Part shown: positions 23,401 through 35,400 of the stretch, piece after piece
How the letters are laid out: each line of letters starts with the position of its first letter
Numbering within the stretch: the stretch's first letter is position 1
NCBI GenBank assembly: GCA_002633005.1
Contig: NMRA01000158.1
Coordinates: 308,229 to 372,228, forward strand
Origin: Phoronis australis
Taxonomy: Eukaryota > Phoronida > Phoronidae
Reading direction: 5' to 3'
DNA length: 64,000 nucleotides
Position numbers and translations under genes: made by a program
The notes under the pieces: generated by a model
The model's input: only the letters and a program-made list of their open reading frames with translations
What the model was told of the DNA's origin: nothing
Databases searched by the model: none

Positions 23401-26400
23401 TATACGTCAAAAAAAATTGTCCGATGTAACTTGAGAGGTCTTTAAACATGGTGATGTCTTTGCGTTTAAGTTCAATTTTAATGTCAGATCTCTGAATTAC
23501 AAATATTTCATAATTAGTTTGCAGAGACCTTGGTTTTTCAGGAGTTGGTGAAATCAGAATTCCATGGCGCTATTGTCGGTTTTGAATGGGGTGTGTCAGT
23601 AGTAGTCTAGTATATATACAATACTAGTAATTCTTGTGTAATTGGTTTTTAATATTTGAATTGCAGTTCATCATATTCGTTACCCAATACCAATCCTGGC
23701 CTCATTTATATTACAGTCGCAGCGGACACATTCACGTAGTAGTTTAGTCTTAAGTTTCTCAAGTTGTCACTGTTCTAGTAAATGCAGCAGAAGTATTGAA
23801 ATGACTTAGTTATTACTTTGAAATGACTTAGTTATTACTTTGAAAATTAGTAAAGTGGAATTTACTGATTTACAAAAGGGAAAAAAGAAATTCTAAGTTT
23901 ATGAAACTCATTGCTCTGTTTTTGAAAGCAGGAAAGCTGGGTCTCTATTTTATTTCGTCAAAGTCACCTTACGTTTATTCCTTTCAGGTGACTTGAATAC
24001 GTTTGCTTACATCAACTTCAACACAGACCGTCTTAATAAGTGTGAGTATGGATCTGACATTTAGTGAAGGGAACATTTAAGGTTAGTTGGGATCTTACTG
24101 ACGAATCTGCAGTCATGCAAATTTTTGCAAAACCACAAATTTTAGTCTGGCCAGTAAAAGTTTTTTTCTGAAACCTGAAAGGCTGGAGGTTTTTATTTTC
24201 CATGTGACCAGCTGCCATCAACTGGGTCGTGTGGTCATGTTTTTACGTGGCAAAAACAACAGTTTTAGTGCAATAATGGGATTTAATTTCATGAGGTGAT
24301 TATTCCGCCAAGATGAAATCTAAATAATTATACTGTTATGGATTTTGAATTACTGCTTCCTGACTGGTTAAGTGTGACATTGGCACTGTAAACCCTCATG
24401 ACTATAATCTTGGTAGGTAGTCAGATTACTTTATTTTGATTGGCAGGTATAAGTACATTCAACAACACCAAGTGGAAAGGCAAGACACTCAAGGTTCAGC
24501 TAGCGAAGGAAAATTTCCTGGATAGGTTAGTGAACTGTCACATAGTCCATTGTAATGTTTTAGGTGTTCAATAGGGAAATCATTTACTGAAAAGCAATGA
24601 GAGTCTGGTGAGTTGGACGTTTCTGCCCTCGCTCTAAGGGCCTTGTTCACTGACTGGGTTTTCTGCGTCATGCTGACATGGTTTTAGAATTAGGTTGCAC
24701 ACTGCTGGGAGTTGTAAGCCTTGATGTCTGTTCAAACTGGGGCACCTGTTTTTAATGTAGACGGCCTCCTTGATCTTCTTTGGAAAACCTATGCCATCGC
24801 ATTTCTGAAAGTACTGAATTTGTCCATAAGTTGCACCATTCCTTTATGCTTTATTGTTCTCAAAATGTGGTGGGGTATCAAGACATCCTGTTTGAGAATA
24901 TTTCCACTTTTTGATAGTGAGTTTTCATGGTTTGATCAAAATTTTGATTTACAGTATTCACTCTTACAAATACAGGACTGAAGTCTAAGGTCAATGTAAC
25001 AATCCACATAAATCTTATCCGGGGGACGTAGTTGGATTATTTCAGCAAGTATGCTTTGATAGATAACCTTCGATTGTTTTACTATTCAAGTCTTGGACAC
25101 TGTCAATGAAGCAAATAATTTGACACATTGGTCAGACACAAAGATACTGTGCTACAAGTGCACTGATCATTGGTAAAGCTCAAGTGATTTTTTGTAATCA
25201 GGGCTTGGAATTTTTCCGCGGAAACGCGGATTTCCGCTTTTTTCAAATGTGGTTTCCGCTTTTTTCATGATATTTCCGCGTAAAAAAATCGGATTTGATA
25301 TAAAATTTGCGCGGCAAATTCCTTTCTTACCGCGGCGTTGCAGACGACGTTCACCTCGAAAAGCGGAAGTTGCTCTTTATGTTTCGGTGGAACATAAATT
25401 GTCAACATTGCCGGGACATCTGGGACAGCGTGGTGGGATTTTCAATGGCGTCTTGTGTTATTGTTAAGCGCGGCGACAAATACTACCGCTCTGCAGCCAA
25501 AAATGTGTGGGTTTTGAGCGGACGGGCGAGCTAAAAGGACGCAGACGCATGCTACTGATGGTGGTAACGTTTTTTTTGTTAGTCCTCCCGATTTTTGTCG
25601 GGGAAAGGTTCATATTGACCATTTCAAGGCTGGTTATCGGGCATGATTTTGGCCGTAAAAGTTTCCGCGTTTTTTGTCATTGGTCGTTCCAAGCCCTGTG
25701 TAATTTAGCTGCTGATAAAATAAAATCTTGATCAAATGAAACACTAGGTTAATGGTTAACACGCCAGAAATGAATTGGAGCAGTCAAATGATTGTCTAAA
25801 TCGTTCAACTTTTGCAGTTGTTGTGCAAAGTGAGATGTTTGTTGTTGTGTTTACAACTGTCAAGCTGTTGCAGGTTGAAAACTGAGAGGTTGTCCGAGAG
25901 TACGGCTGTTGAGAAACAAGGGAATGAAGTGCTCAAAACAACAGATATATTACACAAAACATTTCAAGGAAAGCCAGGAACAGAGACTGGGGAAAAGGTA
26001 TGGCATGTTTATTGTAGATGTAGAAAACTTGCTGACAAAACTGGAAATTTGATTTTCTAAACAGATTGAAAGGAAATAGAATTTCTCTGTTTGTTGTACT
26101 CAGTATCCGCATTCAGTCACATGCATTTAAAAGCTTCACCTTCAGACCATTTTGCATTAGTGTCATCTAGTGTTCAGGCAACTAAGTGCTGCCACCTGTT
26201 GGTCTTGCTCATCAATGACTCACTTCTGTGTACATTAATCCAGCCTTACTGTCTTCTCCTGGTGGTCCTTTTTCAGAACTGGGTAGTGGACAAGTTTGGT
26301 AAGGCCGTACCTGTGGTTTACATAAGACGGAAAGACAAGCACAAGATATCCTTTCGAGTTTTATTTGAATTAAATTTTGAGATACTTGCATCCATCCAAT

Positions 26401-29400
26401 TGTTATTGACATCTAGTTAGTAAACTTTTGTCTCACCTTTTTTGTAATGCACTTCTGTTTAGTTAATTTATCTATTAAAAGTACATGTTGAGTGTCTATA
26501 ATCCTTCGTGCATGTTTGTGCAGTTTTGCTCGTGTTATACTCTCAATTTTATTGATATAGTTTCCTTAGCTTTCCTCACGTCATGAAAGTGGACCCAACA
26601 ACCATGACCAAAAGCAGGAAGCAGTTTACAGATTCTGTTTCGAAAGCAGACACTAGTGCCCTCACTTGGCAGCTTCCTGAAGCCGATGGCGTGGAAGCAC
26701 GCAAGAAGCGTGGCATCTTTCCTAGGATTAGGAAAAAGGCAAAGAGAAGTGCGGAAACTCCCGCAGTTACTGTGCAGCATGAAAGGAGTGATGGAGTTGG
26801 TGATGGTGCTGGTGCTGGTGATGGTGGCGGTGGCCAGGATGAGGATTTCCTGATAGTTCCGCTCAAATCTAATGCAGAGAATAAGGACTTGTTTACCCCT
26901 GTGGAGGAACGGTCACGTGACATAGATGGGTACGATTCAGCTGACTCAGCGGACACTGACGAGATATTAAGCCTGTATAACCAGAGAAAGGGTGCCCCTG
27001 AGTATACAGTTAATAGAGGAGTTGTGGGAAAAAACGGCGTTAGTAATGGAAGTGAAGAGAAAAGTCAAGTTAAAAAGTCAAAGAGAAAAGGAGAAAAAAG
27101 TGAGAAGATAACTTGTCGCGACAGTCGTGCAGCTGTACCTAATGACCCTGTTCCTAGTAATTCGGTACTGAGTGATCCTGTACTGAGTGACCCTGAGTTT
27201 GCCTTTCTGTTTGAGAGTGACAGTAGTGATGATGAAAAAAATATTGGTAAAAGTGAAAGGAAGGCTGCAAAGAAACCTGGTATTCCTGTATTCCAGGGAA
27301 CGAAAATGATCGAGGGTTTCTACACAGATCCTGTCAGTTCAGATTTCGTAATTCCTTCAGGTGAAAGGTCACCAGCGAGCAAGAAGGGAAGGGCTGGTAA
27401 ATACATGGGTATTGTGGGGCCAGAGCATGATGAACATGCTGGTAAATGTGACAAACAGACAGGACATAGTGCGACCTCTAGTGGTCCCAGTGTTGGAACA
27501 AGTGCACCTACAGTTGGTGGTGAGACATATAACTCCACTGGGAATAAGAAAAGTAAGGCAGAGCTGTCATTAATGCATGATACTGCAGATAATATAAAAC
27601 TTGAAAATGTCACTGAAAGGGGTTCGACTGAGGCAGGGAAAATGAAAAAGAAGAGTGAGGAAATTCCAAAACCCACAAAACAGCAGAAGAGGCTGTCCTC
27701 TGATCAGAAAAGACTGGAAACAATGAAAGAGAGGCTGCTGGAGAACAAGGCAAAGGTTGATGTAATCAAGAAGGCGCTATCTTCCGTGGTGAGTGGTGTA
27801 AGAGCGTTGTGGATTTTACTACGCAGCCAGAGACCAAAACTTCTCTATTGTCATTTTTGTCTTGAAAACACATTTACCAATTGTGTTTGGCGTGCGTCCA
27901 AGATGTGGCCAATTTGAAGACAAGTTCTGTGAGAGTTTATTCTCCAGACAACAAACACGACCTGACTCTCTTGTAGATATCTTACTTCTGATCAACCTAG
28001 TCATGTGACACTCTGAACAATAGGTTATGAAAATTACACCCATATATTACAATGTTACATTTTAACGTTTCTTTGGCAAATCTGCTTTGGTGACTGAACT
28101 AAACTCAATAGTTATAGTTCCATCAAACTGTTGAAGGCTGTGTTAGCCGTTTGTATACTGTCTGATTCTTGCCTGGTCTGTTACAGGACTCGGGCACTGC
28201 TTCAAACAAACGTGTTGTTTTTGACTCGTCGGATAGTGAGGAAGGTCTTGACCATTCCACATCTCTGGGGAACACTGCCCCAAGCAAGGTCAGTTGGTTT
28301 GAAGGATGACGTCTTTATGCAGCATATCTTTCATTGAATCTCTATTTGCGTAATGTGAATTTTGTACATGCGACGAGCAGAATTGTCACATCTCTCAGTC
28401 ATCTTAGCAGTTTTAGAAAAATGTTAGATTTTAGTTTTGTATCTTTTCAGCCAAAAATGATATTCAAAGATATCGCTGGGGATGGTAGCCCCCAGCTACT
28501 CACCTCAACAGTATAAAAACACGGATAAAAACTCGTAGGGATTGGGCATGAAATTAACATGATATTAACATAATTATATATTAACTAATGGCTTTCATAT
28601 GCTCCCACTGAATGGGATTGAATACTGTTGGGCTTAGCCACATCAAAATTGTTTGTAGCAACTTTTATTACTCAAGTAAAATTATATTACATTAAGATGA
28701 AGAATACATCCTTGCACTTTACTGTGTTATTGTCAGCCATTGCCAACAGGTATCGCCCTCTGTGTCAGACAATTGAAATTACTCGAGCCATTTCATTACT
28801 TATTTATAATACGTACGTGCAAGGTTTGGAGCGCTGTTTACTAAAAACGAGTAGTTAAATCAGAAGAGTATTCAACCCTTTCAGCCAAGTATCTCACTTT
28901 CAATTTTAGTTCATTTATTGTCACAATTAGCATTCAAAACGAAGAGATAAAGTTTTTTTCTGAACTTATAAATCAGGATTTCTTCTTTACACTAATCTGA
29001 TCAATAAATAATTAATTTTATTCCAAGAGCAAATGCTCTCGGCCTGTATTCAAAATTATAAAAAGGCAGTATACAAACACAACTGTAGTAAATTACTAGA
29101 CCTCCATGATATTTTGCCTTTCCCTGGCTGCACCTACTACAAACTTTGTTAAACACAATTCCACTGTAGGCCTCTATGATTGCATTTACATAAGTGTTGT
29201 ATTTGTTGTACTGCTTACACAATTCATTATACAACAGGCATTCTAATATTAAAATAATGTTCTGAAAAGATTTGATGGAACAAATCACAGCCTTTGGAAG
29301 TTACCGACCCTTATTACTAATAATATTAAAATACATTGTATGTAAATTTTGACAAAGGTTAAAGGTCATTTGTTCCCTCAATTCCATTATACTGCCATGT

Positions 29401-32400
29401 AACTGCTTCTTCCTTCTCACAGAAAAGTGATGTTGAGCAGAGGAAGAGTCTGGATTTGTTTGACAGTGGAGGAAGCAGTGAGGATGAACGGTCTGATGAT
29501 GAGGGAGAAAGATTTAGAATAAAGCCACAGTTTGAAGGAAAGCAGGGTCAGAGGGTGGGTATTGTCCTGTGATGATGTGTAGTAATGCAGGGCCAGAGGG
29601 TGGGTACTCCTTAATGAAGAAGGTGATGATGTGTAGTAATGCAGGGCCAGAGGGTGGGTACTCCTTAATGAAGAAGGTGATGATGTGTAATAATGCAGGC
29701 GGGCCAGTGATTTCACTGCAATGGGAGTTGGGCAATCACCTTATTTTCGCTTTTGGACGTTTTTCAGTTCACATGTGCATGATTTTGAAAGTACGTGTGT
29801 AAGTCATAGAGTTTACTAAGTACTGTATCGGGGGCATGTCCAGGATTTTTTGAAATGGGTCGCATCTAGGATTTTCTTAAAAAGGTGGGGTCCAAGTCAA
29901 GAATTTTAAAATTTTAGATTTGATATCACTAAAATCAAACAAAAAAGGGGGGTCCTGGCTCCCTTGACCTTCCTGAATCAGCCTATGTGCGTAAATACTG
30001 AGAATGATAACACTATTAATTTTGTTAGAATCAAATACAGTAGCATTGTTTCAGAAAATAATGACTTTCAAACGCAAGATTTTGCACATCAAGTAAGTAG
30101 GGTTGATAATGTCTCAAAAATCTTCAAGTGCTAACTTAGCCTCTAAAGACAGAAAAAACTTGGTTCTCTTAGCTAGTTTATTGTCCTGTGATTGCTTCAA
30201 ATGATGAGGAATTAATATTTAATCCACTGTATTCCAGTTAATGTCTCTCCAGTCAAGATTTCAAAATGACGAGAGGTTCAAGTTGACCGAGCAGTTCTTG
30301 GACTCGGAATCGGAAGGTATAAGAAGGTCACGACATTACAAGGCAGTGTTCATTGCTCACTTAATTAGAATGCATTAGTTGGACATTTCAAACGATACAG
30401 TTGGTGACTCTTTTTCATCTCTTTCTTTTAGTGAATGTAATATTAGATTCAGTAAATGTCTGTTAATTTTGAAAAGTCTGTGTAGTAGTTGCTGTCATGG
30501 TGAAGTTACTTTGTCTTTCCTGTTAATCAGTTTTGCTCCTTTTAATAAGGTGAAGCCGACCCCCCTGAGCCCTCCTCTCCAGATGCTGGTGCTCCAGGAA
30601 ATGATGACCCTGATGACCTTCAGGGTGAAAGATTGCGGTCTCTGGACATTTTAAAGAAGGTGGTTGGAGGGGATGTATCCAAGGTGAAGGCTAGGAAAGA
30701 CAAAACAGCCAGTCTGAGGTGGGTGTGTCAAGATGTAGACATGCCAAATGTTCCCTATTTATGAAAGGGTTCTGTCTTTCGATGAAAAATAGTTATCTGG
30801 TTTAAGTTTTTGAAAATCTATAATGTTTAATGTTGATCAAAATAAGTAAAGTATTGTATTTATTTCATAGGCCACCAATCTTTTGAAGCCATAAACTCAC
30901 AATTTTACTGACACTGGTCAATAAATAAAGATGCTGCAGAAATAACAAAAAATTATGCAATTGAGGTTTTATTGACAATACTTACTGAAGCTTGGGGTAG
31001 AAATTTCTAAAAAACAACATTAGATAACAAATCAGCTGATCATCTGTGTAATTTGAATCAAGTCAATTATTTTAGTAATTGAGGATGTTCCATTGACTTC
31101 CAGAGATATAAGTGTTGTGAGGTTTGATCCAACCAATGAGGAGCACCAGAAGATGGTGATACACAAAGAACCAGCGAAGAAGAAAGTCAAGTAAGGGCTG
31201 TTCCAGTAAAATCTGTATGGGAGGGGGGGAAGGCACCTTTTTTCGCACCCACCACCCATATTTTTCATTTATTTCTTCAGCCTACCACCCGTAATTTTTT
31301 ATAAGTTTGAAATGCAACCACCNAGTTTACTAAGTACTGTATCGGGGGCATGTCCAGGATTTTTTGAAATGGGTCGCATCTAGGATTTTCTTAAAAAGGT
31401 GGGGTCCAAGTCAAGAATTTTAAAATTTTAGATTTGATATCACTAAAATCAAACAAAAAAGGGGGGTCCTGGCTCCCTTGACCTTCCTGGATCAGCCTAT
31501 GTGTGTAAATACTGAGAATGAAAACACTCTTAATTTTGTTGTTAGAATCAAATACAGTAGCATTGTTTCAGAAAATAATGGCTTTCAAACGCAAGATTTT
31601 GCACGTCAAGTGAGTAGGGTTGATAATGTCTTAAAAATCTTCAAGTGCTAATTTAGCCTCTAAAGACAGAAAAAAATTGGTTCTCTTAGCTAGTTTATTG
31701 TCCTGCGATTGCTTCAAATGACGAGGAATTAATATTTAATCCACTGTATTCCAGTTAATGTCTCTCCAGTCAAGATTTCAAAATGACGAGAGGTTCAAGT
31801 TGACTGAGCAGTTCTTGGACTCGGAATCGGAAGGTATAAGAAGGTCACAACATTGCAAGGCAGTGTTCATTGCTCACTTTGTTAGAATGCATTAGTTGGA
31901 CATTTCAAACGATACAGTTGGTGGACTCTTTTTCATTTCCTTCGTTTATTAAATGTAATATTAGATTCAGTAAATGTCTGTTAGTTTTGAAAAGTCTGTG
32001 TGGTAGTTGCTGTCATTGTGAAGTTACTTTGTCTTTCTTGTTAATCAATTTTGCTCCTTTTAATAAGGCGAAGCCGACCCCCCTGAGCCCTCCTCTCTAG
32101 ATGCTGGTACTCCAGGAAATGATGACCCCGATGACCTTCAGGGTGAAAGGTTGCGGTCTCTGGACATTTTAAAGAAGGTGGTTGGAGGGGATGTGTCCAA
32201 GGTGAAGACTAGGAAAGACAAAACAGCCAGTCTGAGGTGGGTGTGTCAAGATGTAGACATGCCAAGTGTTCTCTATTCATGAAAAGGGTTCTGTCTTTCG
32301 ATGAAAAATAGTTATCTGGTTTAAGTTTTTGAAAATCTATATTTTGTTGTTCCATTCAGTTTATTGTATTTTAACATGTGTGGATGCAAGCAGTATTTGT

Positions 32401-35400
32401 TTAAATGCCAAACATGCAGCTTGTAAGTGTCTTGTCCTGCGAAGTGCAACTGATAGAGTGAGATTACCTTTTTAATGACATTCAACTGCCCCTTGAATGG
32501 AGTCTCGATGTATGCCTGACCTGGCACAAAATAACTTATTATAAATTCAATGTTAAATTTTCAGTATTTTCTAATCCAAGGACATGTCATTGAATACATG
32601 TTTGCAAATCAATTAGTTGTCACTTCTGTGGTTGCAGGAAGCATATCTAGTTTTAGCAGTACCAACAGTAGCAGTAACCATGGTGATGGATTACCTTGTT
32701 CACAGTGTACTATTCAACAAACACGTAATAAAGTTTTCCAAAGTCACTGCGATGACTTCCATATGGATTGCTGACATGTGCTGCCCTCTGTGCCATCAAC
32801 AGAAAAGAAACTGTTGGGCAACTAATATTAGAGATTAATGAATTATGATCTTGCTTTAAAGAGCACTGATTATTAATAATACTATTATAACTAAAAATTG
32901 TTTTAATTAACATTCTAATTTAGCATTGTTCTCAGCAATAGTATTAGATATCGTCAAGTAAAATTGCTAACCTTTAGTTATATTTTAATAGTAACTTATG
33001 GAAAATATAATCGGGTCTTGGGTGTGATTTTTGTTTTTCTATGACCCTGTTCTAAAACTAACAGGGGGGCGCTGATATCCATTTCCCAATGGGTTACTTT
33101 CATGTCGTACCAAGTTAGACAGTCAGCTGTTGTGTGGGGACTGCTGAACAGAGGTGGCCGTTAGCTATAAATTGCATGCATTCTTTAAACAATAGGCTCA
33201 CTAGGCGTGGGCACAAAAACAGTTAGAACTTATCATCTAGATATGTCTAAACCAATGTTTAATGTTGATCAAAATATTGAATAATTAAAAGTAATGTATT
33301 TATTTCATAGGCCACCAGCCTTTTGAAACCATAAACTCACAATTTTACAGACACTGGTCAATAAGTATAGATGCTGCAGAAATAACAAACAATATGCCAT
33401 TACTGTTTTATTGACAATATCATAACACTTATTGGAGCTAGGGACAGAAAATTCTAAAAAAACATTAGATAACAAACCAGCTGATCATCTTTGCGTAATT
33501 GGAGTCAAGTCAATTATTCTAGTTATTGAGACTGTTCTGTTGACTTCCAGAGATATAAGCGTCGTGAGGTTTGATCCAACCAATGAGGAGCACCAGAAGA
33601 TGGTGATACACAAAGAATCAGCGAAGAAGAAAGTCAAGTAAGTTTATTCAGCTGTCTCAGCTCTGTGCAGAGAGAAACAGGTGAACTCATTTTGATTCAT
33701 TCTTGCCTATGTCTTACAGAACCTACTGCATAGCAGTTGTATATTGTTCTATTAACTACACTGTACAGGTTCAATACCTGTACAGTGTAGATTACTTACA
33801 GTGAACGGCCAATCTGTACTGCTGACAATCTGGGGAACCAGCTTCAGCCAAACTGCAGATTTGACAGAATGAGTTCCCAGGCTTGGCAATGTGTTTGTAC
33901 AAGTGTCATCAGGGACACTATAACATAGAAAACTCACAAGACGGCACAAGTCAAGGGTGAATGTTTTTGACTGATACGACAATATCGTGTCTAAATGCCC
34001 ACCATGTGTTTGCTATTGTCAATAGTGAAGATAAATATTACATCAACTATGGGCTGTGTATTAATACGGAGGGAACACTACATATTAATTGTATATAAGG
34101 GTATGTGGCATATCAGTTGTATATCATGTCTAACTGTGTACCATGTGTTTGATGTGTGTGCAACTCAATTGTATTTCAGCTGTAAGACATGCTGTTTCTA
34201 AGCAATAACAAAGTTACTTAGTACTAGCAGAGACATCTATTGTCATAACTACATGCCAATTGTATTCCATACAATATAATACTGCGTATCTGTAACTGTA
34301 CTTTGCACGTCTCATGTATGTGATGTGCAACAAAACAGGAAGAAGGTCAAGACACCGGAGCCTGTGAAAGAACCTGAACCAGTACCTGAAGTGTCCACCG
34401 AGAAGTTCTTCGAAGTGGCTGCTCCTCTCAGCAGTTTATTTGGACAGGGTAACCCACACGTTAAGTTCTCCTTCTTGGGCAGTGACAGTGAAGATGATGT
34501 CGAAGAAAATGTTGCTGAGAAGGCGACCGGAAGTACGAGCAGTAGAGGTAACTCAATATATGATTTTTTGCACTCCAGCGCCCTCTGTGAATGATTTTGG
34601 ATATTACTTAATAATATGTTTCAAAAAATCGGGCACATGCTTTATCAGTTTTGAAAAATGTGTAACGTTGCCACTACAATATAATTGTATTTGCGTTCAG
34701 ATAGTCCAACCATGTTTTTGACGAAAATTATGAGTTTTATTTAAAGTACGTGATTTGAAAATTTTGCACATTCTGTCTGCAATCGCTTCAATGAATTATT
34801 ATATGCATTATGATGACAGAAATTTATTCTTCTCCTGTCAACCATAAAATCTTGTTGTTTTTAGTTGGGCCAGCACCAGATCAGCCCATGTCTTGGGAAC
34901 AGTCCTTTAAATGTGACAGTAGCAGTGATGAAGAGAGAGGAGAGGATTCTGGGTAATGGTCATTAAATGCAGTAAAAATCCAATGTCACGTGGTCGTAGG
35001 CACCAGTACAGTATTGGCAGATGTCAATGCAATATTCATAGTATTTGGATGTATTCTAATAAAACAACCTTAGAAAGATTGATGCTGTTACATTTGGTTT
35101 GAAGCATTTTAGATAAAACAACTTGTCAAGTAAGCAGTGGTAGAGCTTTTGAAAATTGCAGTGATTTATCAGTAAGCATGGTAATTTTATTACTGCATGT
35201 GCGTTGTTTAAACAAGGACTAAATCTCATCTTGTTGGAAGTCTCAGAGAAAAATTTCTTCTGCATTTTTCGAGTGATTATTTCATGCCTTATAGATAAAA
35301 ATTATTGGTCTTCATAATGAATGCTATATGGTGGCCACATCATCTGAAATGGTCTCTTTGCCAACATGGGTATCTTTCAGGCTTAAATATCAGTCACGTG

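Larger units (their letters stand above)
21781..23837. repeat. Allelic duplication block 1, copy B (contains second NOL8 exon 1)
   Basis: Counterpart of 19094-21141. The exon 1 coding sequence differs only by a synonymous change (GAT/GAC) within 23193-23319. It is copy B that runs on into NOL8 exon 2, so this is the haplotype contiguous with the rest of the gene. Confidence 0.9.

Noticed and set aside
25249-25731. Several 70-80-codon + strand frames in NOL8 intron 3
   Set aside because: They lie inside the CAGGGCTTGGAA MITE and do not match NOL8.
30871-30890. Acceptor-like TTTCATAG followed by GCCACCAATC as a possible NOL8 exon
   Set aside because: In the required phase it meets a stop within a few codons, while the acceptor at 31103 restores NOL8 homology.
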